Counted from the first letter of the stretch, positions 6,795 to 14,550 are shown. The stretch is 17,062 nucleotides of DNA from Proteobacteria bacterium UBA2996 (GCA_002346525.1 DDZY01000075.1:1-17062), one strand, 5' to 3'. Numbers and translations are program-made. The notes: a model not told the origin generated them from the sequence alone.

Positions 6795-8156
6795 CTATGC
6801 AGGACTTCTCGTTGAGGTCTCTTTCACACAGGCTGGCGGGTCAACGGGAATCGGTCCGCGTTCGACCCAGTAACTCTGATCAAAATCCGGATCCTTCTCT
6901 ATCTGCCCAATCGTTGCCGGGTCTGCGCTGACCTGAATCAGCATTTCCCCTCGTTCGGTGATCAACTCCTCATCAACTGCTGTTAATGCATAAATCCGGG
7001 CGCGCAGACGACCTTGAGACGCCGGCAGTTTTAAGACGCAGGGTTGCCTCGCCATCGCCAACCGCATACCCAACCGGCTTCGCAGCACGTCTAGGCCTTC
7101 CCCGGTTTGCGCAGACACACGAATAGCCGATTTCTCCCCGAGAGAGGAATCCACCACCCCAGCCGCTCTGCCACTGAGATCACATTTATTTCGCACGATA
7201 ATGACCGGAATCTGGAGGGCCCCGATCTCTTCCAGGACGTTGTCGACTTCGGACTCCTGCTCCCGTGCGTCAGGTTGGGAGTCATCCGCCACCCGCAAGA
7301 GTAGATCGGCAGAACTGACCTCTTCCAGCGTTGAACGAAACGCCTGAACGAGGGCGTGTGGCAACCCCTTAATAAAACCTACGGTGTCCGATAAAACGAC
7401 TGACCCATAACCTGGCAGCTCCAGTCTGCGCATAGTCGGATCCAGGGTCGCGAAAAGCTGATCCGCGCTGTAACTGTTAGCGTCCACGAGCTTATTGAAC
7501 AACGAGGTTTTTCCAGCGTTGGTGTAGCCCACAATCGCAACCGTTGGGACGCGCTCCCGACTTCGTCGGTTCCGCCGAAGACCTCGCTGCAGACCCACTT
7601 TGGAGAGTCGGCTTTGCAAATGTCGGATCCGAGCCCCCAGGAGCCGACGATCCGTTTCTAACTGCGTCTCCCCAGGCCCCCTTAAGCCAATGCCGCCTCG
7701 TTGTCGCTCAAGGTGAGTCCAACCTCTGACCAACCGGGTCGAGAGGTGTCGCAATTGCGCCAGTTCAACCTGGAGCTTACCCTCGTGAGTCTGGGCCCGC
7801 AGGGCGAAAATATCCAAAATCAGTCGCGTCCGGTCGATCACCCGACAGCATACTATTTTCTCAAGATTGCGCTCCTGAACAGGAGAGATCGGTTGATCAA
7901 CAATAACCAAGTCTGCGCAGTGCGCCGAGACCGCTTCTGCGATCTCCCGCGCTTTGCCACGTCCAACATAAGTTCCCGCTTCAGGAGCCCGTCTCGTGGC
8001 GCCAATGCAGGTCACGACGCGGCCGCCGGCAGACTCCGCCAGACCTCTCAGTTCGTCAAAGTGAGCGTCAACGACACGGCCGTTAAGGCTTTGATGTACG
8101 AGGACAGCACGTTCCGGCTGATCGAGATGAGATGATATGTCGGTCGGACTTGTCAA
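6795..8156 (-). CDS. hflX: GTPase HflX (ribosome-splitting/rescue factor)
   Basis: HflX is a ribosome-associated GTPase that splits stalled or stress-damaged 70S ribosomes. It has 453 residues. The N-terminal HflX domain (about 15-200) contains YVGRGKA, VIDRTRLILDIFALRAQTHE and GLRGPGETQLETDRR. The G domain has G1 GYTNAGKTSLFN (210-221), G3 DTVGF (257-261), G4 NKCD (323-326) and G5 SAQTGEG. The frame has a stop shortly upstream and no ATG near the conserved ERAVLVH start region, so TTG at 8156 is the best start. Its Shine-Dalgarno is weak, which suggests low expression or coupling to hfq, 50 bp upstream. The name comes from the E. coli hfl locus; HflX itself does not act on lambda lysogeny. 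Confidence 0.95.
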   Translation of the reverse strand: MTSPTDISSHLDQPERAVLVHQSLNGRVVDAHFDELRGLAESAGGRVVTCIGATRRAPEAGTYVGRGKAREIAEAVSAHCADLVIVDQPISPVQERNLEKIVCCRVIDRTRLILDIFALRAQTHEGKLQVELAQLRHLSTRLVRGWTHLERQRGGIGLRGPGETQLETDRRLLGARIRHLQSRLSKVGLQRGLRRNRRSRERVPTVAIVGYTNAGKTSLFNKLVDANSYSADQLFATLDPTMRRLELPGYGSVVLSDTVGFIKGLPHALVQAFRSTLEEVSSADLLLRVADDSQPDAREQESEVDNVLEEIGALQIPVIIVRNKCDLSGRAAGVVDSSLGEKSAIRVSAQTGEGLDVLRSRLGMRLAMARQPCVLKLPASQGRLRARIYALTAVDEELITERGEMLIQVSADPATIGQIEKDPDFDQSYWVERGPIPVDPPACVKETSTRSPA

Positions 8157-8206
8157 AAGCGTGCTCGCTGAGACAAACCGCTGGTCTCAGGACTCATTTG
8201 GAAATG

Positions 8207-8479
8207 CTATCCGTCTGTTGGGGTACCCACGTCCTGCCCATCGGCCTCATCACTGCCGTGGGGAATGCGGACTGCGCGGGATGGCACAATAGTGGAAATA
8301 GCATGTTTGTAGATCAACTGACTGACGCTGTTTCGCAACAGAACCACAAAAGGGTCAAATGACTCAACCTGGCCCTGCAACTTGATACCATTGACTAGGT
8401 AAATAGAGACCGGGATTCTTTCTTTGCGAAGAATATTGAGAAAAGGATCCTGAAGGGCGGCACCTTTTTGCTGGTTCAT
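8207..8479 (-). CDS. hfq: RNA chaperone Hfq
   Basis: This Sm-like hexameric protein binds sRNAs and mRNAs and promotes their pairing. It has 90 residues with the start at ATG 8479, which has AGGAG 7 nt upstream; a TTG six bases earlier is in frame but less likely. Sm1 (LQDPFLN...VSIYLVNGIKLQGQVESF) and Sm2 (YKHAISTIVPS) are present. Proximal-face residues Gln10, Asp11, Phe44, Lys58 and His59 and the rim patch RKER (18-21) match E. coli with an offset of two. Pro43 replaces the usual Gln41, in a CCT codon. The C-terminal tail of about 20 residues is short and acidic. Between miaA and hflX, as in E. coli. Confidence 0.97.
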   Translation of the reverse strand: MNQQKGAALQDPFLNILRKERIPVSIYLVNGIKLQGQVESFDPFVVLLRNSVSQLIYKHAISTIVPSRAVRIPHGSDEADGQDVGTPTDG

Positions 8480-8621
8480 AAGCAAGCTCCTGTCTGAAAA
8501 TGGTGCAAAGGCCGACGCGATCCGGACTCAGCGGAAACAGAATCCTTTACGGAGTGACTCGAAAGACAAAAGCTGGTGCCGATGTCTGGAGTTACGCGGC
8601 GCCCATGCACAATACGTAATA

Positions 8622-8650
8622 GTTTTATTGTCGTCGTGACCTGATACCAA
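8622..8650 (-). promoter_or_regulatory. Possible promoter of hfq in the miaA-hfq gap
   Basis: On the minus strand TTGGTA (8650-8645, 4/6 matches to -35) is separated by 17 bp from TAAAAC (8627-8622, 4/6 matches to -10). The predicted start near 8615 gives a leader of about 135 nt. This 237-bp gap (8480-8716) is the largest gene-free stretch in the window and the only obvious place for an independent hfq promoter downstream of miaA. In E. coli hfq also has its own promoters, some within miaA. The rest of the gap shows no terminator or repeat that I can support. Confidence 0.35.
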
Positions 8651-8716
8651 ATCTGGTTTTTGAATCACACATCCAATGTAAGGCTCCATGGATCATATTT
8701 CAAGCCTGAACCCGGC

Positions 8717-9682
8717 CTACCGGCATCCGGCTGCGGCAAGAAACCGGGATATCCCTTCCAGCACACGTGGATTGAGTGCATCAAACCAGATCCAACCCGG
8801 CTCATTACGCAGCCAGGTGAGCTGCCGTTTTGCAAGGCGGCGAGTGGCTGTTTGAACGTCTTCTTCAAACTGCTCACGACTGGTCTCCCCCTGAAGGAAC
8901 CCCCAAGCCTGCTGATACCCCACGCTGCGCATTGCTGGAGTCTGTCGGGCGTCGGGAAACGCCGATTTGAGGTCTTCGACCTCTTCAAGAAACCCTTGCT
9001 CAAGCATCAACTTAAAGCGCTGTGAAATTCTTTCATGCAGCACAGCCCTGTCGGAGAAAAATAGGCACAACTTCAATACCCTCACATTACTGCCCATCAG
9101 TCCGCCAATACGGGTGGCCGCTTTACCGGCACCACCGGCAAGCATGTGAATCTCCAACGCCCTGAGGATCCGTTGCCGATCCTCCGGCGCGATCTGCCGG
9201 GCAGCATCCGGCGCCAACCTGTGTAGTCGTTCATACAGACCCTGCCAGCCGATTGCCGTCGCCTCCTCCTCCAGAGTCGCTCGCAACGGTGCGTCTGCAG
9301 GGGGCAGATCCGACAAACCGTGAAGTAATGCGGAAAAATAAAATAGCGTGCCCCCCACACACAGGGGAATACGACCACGGCTACGACTTTCTGATATTAA
9401 CTCTTGGGCATCCGTCCGAAAGTCCGCAGCCGAATAAGGCCTCTGGACATCGCGGATATTGATCAGACCATGAGGCGTCCTTTCGAGCACGCTTGGAGCG
9501 GGTTTGGCCGTGCCGATATCCATCCCTCGATAAACCTGCCCCGAGTCGACACTCACGAGGTCGAACGGGAATTCCCTGGCTAACCTGAGCGCCAGATCGG
9601 TTTTCCCACACGCCGTCGTCCCGGCAAGAAAGATCACGGGCGGATTGGGCGCAGCGGACGTATTCTCGTTCTTCGGGCTCAC
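8717..9682 (-). CDS. miaA: tRNA dimethylallyltransferase MiaA
   Basis: MiaA transfers a dimethylallyl group to A37 of tRNAs reading UNN codons (i6A, later ms2i6A). It has 321 residues, the usual length. The P-loop is GTTACGKT (21-28), followed by VDSGQVYRGMDIGTAKP (45-61), which holds the catalytic Asp. PHGLINIRD, YSAADFR, VGGTLFYFSALLHGLS and TRRLAKRQLTWLR near the C-terminus all match MiaA. The start is GTG, overlapping the amiB stop as GTGA, with AAGG seven bases upstream, so it is coupled to amiB. In most gammaproteobacteria mutL lies between these two genes; here it does not. Confidence 0.96.
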   Translation of the reverse strand: MSPKNENTSAAPNPPVIFLAGTTACGKTDLALRLAREFPFDLVSVDSGQVYRGMDIGTAKPAPSVLERTPHGLINIRDVQRPYSAADFRTDAQELISESRSRGRIPLCVGGTLFYFSALLHGLSDLPPADAPLRATLEEEATAIGWQGLYERLHRLAPDAARQIAPEDRQRILRALEIHMLAGGAGKAATRIGGLMGSNVRVLKLCLFFSDRAVLHERISQRFKLMLEQGFLEEVEDLKSAFPDARQTPAMRSVGYQQAWGFLQGETSREQFEEDVQTATRRLAKRQLTWLRNEPGWIWFDALNPRVLEGISRFLAAAGCR

Positions 9683-10986
9683 AGGGGGACCTTGAGTTTT
9701 TGTCCAATCTGCAGTGTTCCCGACTGGAGCCCGTTTTCTCTCCTCAGGTCAGACACGCTTACTCCCAGGCGGGCAGCTATCAGTCTCAACGAGTCCCCAG
9801 GCGCTACCACATAGGTATTTTCATCCCGCGTTCTTCGGGGGCATCGCTCATCTGCATCGCAGTACGTCGACAGGCCGCGAAAAATCGCTCCGGCGATGCG
9901 CTCCTGGGAAAGTTCCTGCTGCAGATCCTTCTCCTCAACCGGATTGGTCATAAACCCGGTCTCGATCAATACCGCGGGGATATCTACCGCCTTAAGAACA
10001 GCGAAGCCCGCCCGGCCCACCTCGCGGTTATGGAGTACTCCAACCTCATTGAGGGCACCTAGCAATGAGCGGCCCAGGTCATAACTCTCCCGAATCTTCC
10101 AATCGAGTCCCATATCCAACAAGGTTCGCTGTAGAACGGGATCCTGTTGCCCAATATCCACCCCACCTGCGAGGTCGGCGGCGTTTTCCCGTTGCGCTAA
10201 CCACTTACCCATCTCGCTGCTGGCGCCGTGAGTCGATAAAATGTATACCGACGCACCCTGCGCGGTCTTGCGTTGTGCCGCATCCGCATGAACTGACAAA
10301 AACACATCGGCTCTGCGGGTCATTGCAAACGTAACTCGCTTACGCAAGCTCACATAATAGTCGTCAGTGCGGGTAAGGATCGCCCTCATGCGCCCATCCC
10401 AATTAACAATTCGCTTCAGCCGGCGTGCAATACTCAACGCCACATTTTTCTCATAACTCCCGGTCGCGCCGACCGCACCGGGATCCTCGCCCCCATGTCC
10501 CGGATCTATCACGACCAGGTAATCGTCTTCCCGCAAGTCCAATGGAGAGGAAGCCGCCTCCTCTGTTTTTGCCTCCTGGATCACGTCGACGACCAGCCGA
10601 TGGGGATAGGCACCATTGGGATCCAACAGGAATGCATGGAATGTCGCTGCAAGGCGCAGGTCCAAAACGATGCGGAAAGTTTCTGGATCGGGTCGGCCGG
10701 TCCGGACACCCGCGACCGAACCACCCGACCTGGTCGTAAAGTTAACGCCCTGCCTCAGTCGCCCCTCATCAATATCAATTACGATTCTCCCCGGGTCTTC
10801 CAGGGAAAAGACGCGATAGGTTGCCGCCCCGCTGAGCTCTAGTACCAGCCGGGTTCTGTCGGGTCCGTGCCAGAACCGGCTATCTATGACTTCGGCCTGG
10901 GAATAAACCAGTTGCGGCCATGCGGCAAAGGCGGCGGTCAAACTGGTGATGATCGCCAACCCTAGCCATTGGCAGGCCGCGCTCAT
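9679..10986 (-). CDS. amiB: N-acetylmuramoyl-L-alanine amidase AmiB (AMIN, Amidase_3, LysM)
   Basis: This periplasmic zinc amidase cleaves the stem peptide from septal peptidoglycan during daughter-cell separation. I chose the ATG at 10986 (435 residues). It follows the tsaE stop by 2 nt and gives a proper signal peptide, with a hydrophobic core AIITSLTAAFAAW and a likely cut near YSQA. A longer reading frame to 11088 only adds residues antisense to nothing but overlapping tsaE. Domains are AMIN (about 33-135), Amidase_3 (about 156-374) and a C-terminal LysM (about 390-435, TYVVAPGDSLRLIAARLGVS). Zinc and catalytic residues are visible as His164 (IDPGHGGEDPGA), Glu179 (YEKN), His233 (SVHADA) and Glu342 (IETGFMTN). 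The domain set and its place next to tsaE fit AmiB rather than AmiA or AmiC. Confidence 0.94.
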   Translation of the reverse strand: MSAACQWLGLAIITSLTAAFAAWPQLVYSQAEVIDSRFWHGPDRTRLVLELSGAATYRVFSLEDPGRIVIDIDEGRLRQGVNFTTRSGGSVAGVRTGRPDPETFRIVLDLRLAATFHAFLLDPNGAYPHRLVVDVIQEAKTEEAASSPLDLREDDYLVVIDPGHGGEDPGAVGATGSYEKNVALSIARRLKRIVNWDGRMRAILTRTDDYYVSLRKRVTFAMTRRADVFLSVHADAAQRKTAQGASVYILSTHGASSEMGKWLAQRENAADLAGGVDIGQQDPVLQRTLLDMGLDWKIRESYDLGRSLLGALNEVGVLHNREVGRAGFAVLKAVDIPAVLIETGFMTNPVEEKDLQQELSQERIAGAIFRGLSTYCDADERCPRRTRDENTYVVAPGDSLRLIAARLGVSVSDLRRENGLQSGTLQIGQKLKVPL

Positions 10987-11003
10987 CCTCAAGTTTTGAG
11001 GAT
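10985..11003 (-). promoter_or_regulatory. Hairpin over the tsaE stop and amiB start codon
   Basis: On the transcribed strand ATCCTCAA and TTGAGGAT are perfect 8-bp arms around the loop AAC. The 3' arm contains the tsaE stop TGA, the only GAGG before amiB, and the AU of the amiB AUG. Folded, it would hide the amiB start; ribosomes finishing tsaE would open it. The sequence is clear, but the regulatory role is inference. Confidence 0.5.
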
Positions 11004-11408
11004 ACAGGCCGCTCGGCCCGCATCCCGATAGGCTAACGAAACTCTCCAATTGGGCAGCGGCAACGCATGCCCGCCTCGGTCCGGCCACTCAATTAAAACG
11101 ATATCCGAGGGACCGCAACGATCCCGCAGCCCAAGGCTTTCCACCTCATCCGGGCCTGCGATCCGATAGAGATCCAGATGATGAACCCGCCCCCGTTCAG
11201 TGGCGTATTCCTCAACCAGAGTGTAGGTAGGACTGACCACTGCCGCATCGCTGCCAAGTCCATTGATCAGCCCTTGGGCGAACGTCGTCTTCCCGGTGCC
11301 CAAGTCTCCCTCGAGGTAGATAACCACCGGCGCGCCCAGATCAGCGGCGAAGGATTTACCCAGTGCGTAAGTCTCGCGAGCGTCCTTGAGTATATGGTTA
11401 CCCTCCAT
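10989..11408 (-). CDS. tsaE: tRNA t6A biosynthesis ATPase TsaE
   Basis: TsaE is the ATPase of the TsaB-TsaD-TsaE complex that installs threonylcarbamoyl on A37 of ANN-decoding tRNAs. It has 139 residues, slightly shorter than E. coli (153). Walker A is GDLGTGKTT (34-42). The family motifs SPTYTLVEEY (59-68), HHLDLYRI (76-83) and IEWPD (106-110) are all present. The ATG lies 4 nt after the nnrDE stop, with GGGGA 8 nt upstream. The gene order nnr-tsaE-amiB is the classical gammaproteobacterial one. Confidence 0.96.
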   Translation of the reverse strand: MEGNHILKDARETYALGKSFAADLGAPVVIYLEGDLGTGKTTFAQGLINGLGSDAAVVSPTYTLVEEYATERGRVHHLDLYRIAGPDEVESLGLRDRCGPSDIVLIEWPDRGGHALPLPNWRVSLAYRDAGRAACILKT

Positions 11409-11412
11409 ATCG

Positions 11413-12909
11413 TTATTCCCCTACGGACATCTCCGACCTCAGTTCTCTAAGAAATGGGTTTAGATCACTCGCACACATTCCAAACGCTCCAGCTGCCGCC
11501 CCTGCCCGCTCTGCCGCGACCGCATGCAGCCACACTCCCGCACCTGCGGCCTCGTACTCCGAAACACCCTGCGCCCACAATGCGCCGATGACACCACTCA
11601 ACACATCGCCCATACCGGGTGCGGCCATTCCGGAATGACCGCGATCACAGGCCATGACAGGATGATCACCCTTTGCCACCAACGTCCCGGCCCCCTTAAG
11701 AACGCACGTGGCGTCAAATTGCGATGCCAGGTTCTCGGCGATTATGGGCCGTGTCGCCTGCACCTCCCTGACGCTTAAGCCAGCAAGTCGTGCGGCCTCG
11801 CCTGGGTGCGGTGTCAATAACGACCCGTTTAGTCTTTTCGGACTCTGTGCCAGCAGGTTAAGGCCGTCGGCGTCAACGACCTTGCGTACCTCGGCGTCCC
11901 TGCAAACAGAATACATTTCCCTGGCCCAGACCGTCTGCCCCAGCCCGGGGCCAACAACGACAACATCAACGCCTTCAAGAAGTCCGGTCAACTCACTTGG
12001 ACTGGTTACCCCATTGACCATTAATTCCGGACAACGTGCGGCCGCAGCGCTGCGACTATCAGGATGACAGGCGATGCTGACGCGCCCTGATCCCATACGC
12101 AGAGCAGCACACCCTGCCAGCACCGGCGCACCTGCCATACCCGGGCCTCCGCCGACGACCAGCAGATACCCTGCAACGCCTTTGTGCGCGCTATTCGGTC
12201 TAACCGGCATGATCTGACGGACCCAGGATTCAGAAATCCGAAACCCCCAAGGCTGTAGGACCTTCACTGCTCCGTTGGATTCCTCCGATACCTGCAGATC
12301 CTCGATTACCACTTCACCAGCGTAGTCAACCCCCTGACCGGTAATCAGGCCGGGTTTGTTGCGGATAAAGGTCACCGTCACGTCTGCGCTCACCGCACTT
12401 CCTAAGGGGGCGCCGGTGTCGGCATTCAGACCCGAAGGGATATCCAGGGCGAGGCAAGCGCCGCCGGATTGATTAATATCGGCCACAATGGAGGCGAGCG
12501 GTTCGCGCAAGTTGCCTGAGGCCCCAATGCCAAGCAGCGCATCGACCACGACCTCGGTCTCCTTGAGTAAGGTTTGGGAGTGGGGCTCGGGGATGAGTCC
12601 GACGGACAAGGCACCCTGCTCGGCCGCTCTCGCCTCAGGCGTCGTCGCGGTTCCCAGTGACACCAACCTGACAGGCAGGCCGCACAGGCTTGCGAGCCGC
12701 GCAAGCACATAGCCATCGCCGCCATTGTTTCCTCTGCCGCAGTAGACGGTGATGTATTGGGCTCGGGGCCATCTTTGACGCAATACCCGAAATGCCGCAC
12801 GGCCGGCACTCTCCATCAACACTTGTCCAGATCTTCCCGCAGCAATCTCCCCCTGCTCCAGTGATCGGAGCTGGTCAACGTTACAAAGAGCGGTTTGCGG
12901 GGTACGCAT
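11413..12909 (-). CDS. nnr: Bifunctional NAD(P)HX epimerase / ADP-dependent NAD(P)HX dehydratase
   Basis: This repair enzyme restores NADH and NADPH from their hydrated, inactive forms. The N-terminal YjeF_N epimerase domain (about 1-215) has CGRGNNGGDGYVLARLA (57-73) and LALDIPSGLNADTG. The C-terminal ribokinase-like dehydratase (about 225-498) has VVVVGPGLG, VVDADGLNLL (344-353), LTPHPGEAARL and APGMGDVLSG (430-439) with the catalytic Asp435. I prefer ATG 12909 (498 residues), because it leaves a 17-bp gap to queG. ATG 12936 would add nine residues and overlap queG by 10 bp. Neither start has a Shine-Dalgarno, which fits a leaderless message from the TATCATA element next to it. It heads the nnr-tsaE-amiB-miaA run. 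Confidence 0.94.
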   Translation of the reverse strand: MRTPQTALCNVDQLRSLEQGEIAAGRSGQVLMESAGRAAFRVLRQRWPRAQYITVYCGRGNNGGDGYVLARLASLCGLPVRLVSLGTATTPEARAAEQGALSVGLIPEPHSQTLLKETEVVVDALLGIGASGNLREPLASIVADINQSGGACLALDIPSGLNADTGAPLGSAVSADVTVTFIRNKPGLITGQGVDYAGEVVIEDLQVSEESNGAVKVLQPWGFRISESWVRQIMPVRPNSAHKGVAGYLLVVGGGPGMAGAPVLAGCAALRMGSGRVSIACHPDSRSAAAARCPELMVNGVTSPSELTGLLEGVDVVVVGPGLGQTVWAREMYSVCRDAEVRKVVDADGLNLLAQSPKRLNGSLLTPHPGEAARLAGLSVREVQATRPIIAENLASQFDATCVLKGAGTLVAKGDHPVMACDRGHSGMAAPGMGDVLSGVIGALWAQGVSEYEAAGAGVWLHAVAAERAGAAAGAFGMCASDLNPFLRELRSEMSVGE

Positions 12910-12914
12910 CGGGC

Positions 12915-12921
12915 TATCATA
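12915..12921. promoter_or_regulatory. Symmetric -10-like element shared by nnrDE and queG
   Basis: TATCATA reads as TATGATA on the other strand, so it offers a 5/6 match to TATAAT in both directions. Exactly 5 nt separate it from ATG of queG (12927) and from ATG of nnrDE (12909). The expected transcription start, about 7 nt past each -10 hexamer, then falls on both ATGs. No good -35 box or extended TG is visible on either side, which lowers the certainty. Confidence 0.45.
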
Positions 12922-12926
12922 ACGTG

Positions 12927-14021
12927 ATGAAAACATTATCGGATGCAGCCTTGTATAAACTGGGCCAAGATATCCGGCGTTGGGCGCATGATCTCGGGTT
13001 CGATTCCATCGGCATTTCGGCTACCGATCTTCCGGAGGCCGCCCTCGCGCTTCGCAAGTGGCTGCAACAGGGCTGGCATGGGGAGATGGACTTCATGGAT
13101 CGTCATGTCCAGGAACGAACCCGCCCAGAACTACTCGTTCCGGACACGATTCGGATCATCAGTGTCCGGCTGGGTTATTGGCGTGCTTCAGGAGCAGGTG
13201 CTCTCAAGACTCTCTGTGATCCGGAAAAGGCCTATATCGCCCGCTATGCGCTGGGAAGGGATTATCACCGGCCGATGCGGCGCAAACTCCAGAAGCTGGC
13301 TGACCAGATTACCGAGTCGGTAGGGCCCTTCTCTTACCGCGCGTTTACAGACAGCGCCCCGGTCATGGAAAAACCGCTGGGACAAAATGCCGGGCTGGGC
13401 TGGCTCGGCAAAAACACGAACCTTATTGATCCAAAAACAGGATCGTGGTTCTTCTTGGGAGAATTGTATACAGACCTGCCCCTGTCAGTCGATATTCCCC
13501 ACTCGGATCATTGCGGTTCCTGCTCGCGATGTTCAGTGGCATGCCCAACCGGAGCGCTCGACACCCCTTATCAACTGGATGCCAGACGCTGCATTGCCTA
13601 CCTCACCATAGAACACAAATCGGCAATCCCGGAGTCTTTGCGCCCGATGATAGGCAATCGCATCTTCGGCTGTGATGACTGTCAACTGGTCTGTCCGCAC
13701 AACGACGGCCCCGGAACAGGAGATGAATTGTTCTCTCCTCGATACGGTCTGGAAAACGCGAACCTGGTTGATCTCTTCAACTGGTCACCCAAAGAGTTCG
13801 AGCACTACACAAACGGAAGCGCCTTGCGCAGGCTCGGCTACGAACGATGGATGAGAAATCTGGCAGTGGGATTAGGTAACGGCGTGCCTGATGAAAAGGT
13901 GATAAAGGCGCTACAAGCTCGTCTGGGCAAAATTTCCGAAATGGTCGACGAGCATATCAACTGGGCCCTTCACCGCCTGAACGCCCATCCGGATTACGCT
14001 ACCCGGACACCCGGATGTTAA
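12927..14021 (+). CDS. queG: Epoxyqueuosine reductase QueG
   Basis: QueG uses cobalamin and two [4Fe-4S] clusters to reduce epoxyqueuosine to queuosine at position 34 of GUN-decoding tRNAs, the last step of the pathway. It has 364 residues (E. coli 379). The N-terminal domain holds ARYALGRDYHRPMRRKLQKLA and TDSAPVMEKPLGQNAGLGWLGKNT, with the conserved Asp at 142. The ferredoxin-like part has Cys196, 199, 202 and 206 (CGSCSRCSVACP) and Cys222, 249, 252 and 256 (CDDCQLVCPHN). The start is ATG 12927, directly preceded by an in-frame GTG (12924); neither has a Shine-Dalgarno. The open frame extends upstream to 12792, but that part is antisense to nnrDE and not homologous to QueG. The 3' end overlaps the end of orn by 23 bp. 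Confidence 0.95.
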   Translation: MKTLSDAALYKLGQDIRRWAHDLGFDSIGISATDLPEAALALRKWLQQGWHGEMDFMDRHVQERTRPELLVPDTIRIISVRLGYWRASGAGALKTLCDPEKAYIARYALGRDYHRPMRRKLQKLADQITESVGPFSYRAFTDSAPVMEKPLGQNAGLGWLGKNTNLIDPKTGSWFFLGELYTDLPLSVDIPHSDHCGSCSRCSVACPTGALDTPYQLDARRCIAYLTIEHKSAIPESLRPMIGNRIFGCDDCQLVCPHNDGPGTGDELFSPRYGLENANLVDLFNWSPKEFEHYTNGSALRRLGYERWMRNLAVGLGNGVPDEKVIKALQARLGKISEMVDEHINWALHRLNAHPDYATRTPGC

Positions 14022-14550
14022 AGAAGTGTTCACGATAGTATTTGAGCTCTTCAATAGACTCGAGAATATCGTCAAGAGCCCGGTGCCCCCCTTTCTTGGC
14101 GAAACCACTCGCCAAGCCGGGGCACCATCTGACCGCCAGCTCTTTAACGCTGCTTACATCGAGGTTTCGATAGTGCAGGAAGGACTCCAGTTCAGGCATG
14201 TGTTCTGCCAGAAAACGCCGGTCCTGACAGATACTGTTTCCGCACAGGGGTGATTTCCCGGGACGCATGTGCGCACGGAGGAAATCGAGGGTGACGGCTT
14301 CGGCTTCCGCCTGGGTGACCGCTGACGCCCTGACCCGCTCAATTAGTCCAGTCTCAGCATGGGTGGTCTGGTTCCATTCGTCCATCCCCGAGAGGACCGC
14401 CTCCGACTGGTGTATCGCCAAAACAGGGCCCGTTGCCAAAATGTTCAGATGGGCGTCCGTCACCACCGTGGCGATCTCGATAATGAGATCGGCCTTGTGA
14501 TCAAGGCCGGTCATCTCCAAATCCATCCAGACGAGATCAGAATCGTTCAT
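13999..14550 (-). CDS. orn: Oligoribonuclease
   Basis: Orn degrades RNA fragments of two to five nucleotides, and in many bacteria pGpG from c-di-GMP turnover, to mononucleotides. It has 183 residues from ATG 14550. DEDDh exonuclease residues are Asp10 and Glu12 (WMDLEMTG), Asp110 (QDRRFL), His156 and Asp160 (GHRALDD), a uniform offset of two from E. coli. A GTG at 14562 would add four residues; the ATG fits the E. coli alignment better. A small 5-bp inverted repeat, GCCAC/GTGGC (14563-14575), lies just upstream. It starts 62 bp after pnp on the same strand, so the two may be co-transcribed. Its end overlaps queG tail to tail. Confidence 0.95.
   Translation of the reverse strand: MNDSDLVWMDLEMTGLDHKADLIIEIATVVTDAHLNILATGPVLAIHQSEAVLSGMDEWNQTTHAETGLIERVRASAVTQAEAEAVTLDFLRAHMRPGKSPLCGNSICQDRRFLAEHMPELESFLHYRNLDVSSVKELAVRWCPGLASGFAKKGGHRALDDILESIEELKYYREHFFNIRVSG

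Noticed and set aside
10987..11088. A 34-residue N-terminal extension of the amidase
   Set aside because: It overlaps the end of tsaE and would place a non-signal stretch before a good signal peptide; the ATG at 10986 fits better.
12792..12923. A longer QueG starting inside nnrDE
   Set aside because: The added residues are antisense to the conserved nnrDE N-terminus and precede the normal QueG start region.
12910..12936. nnrDE starting at ATG 12936
   Set aside because: Possible, but it adds nine residues without homology and overlaps queG; kept only as an alternative.
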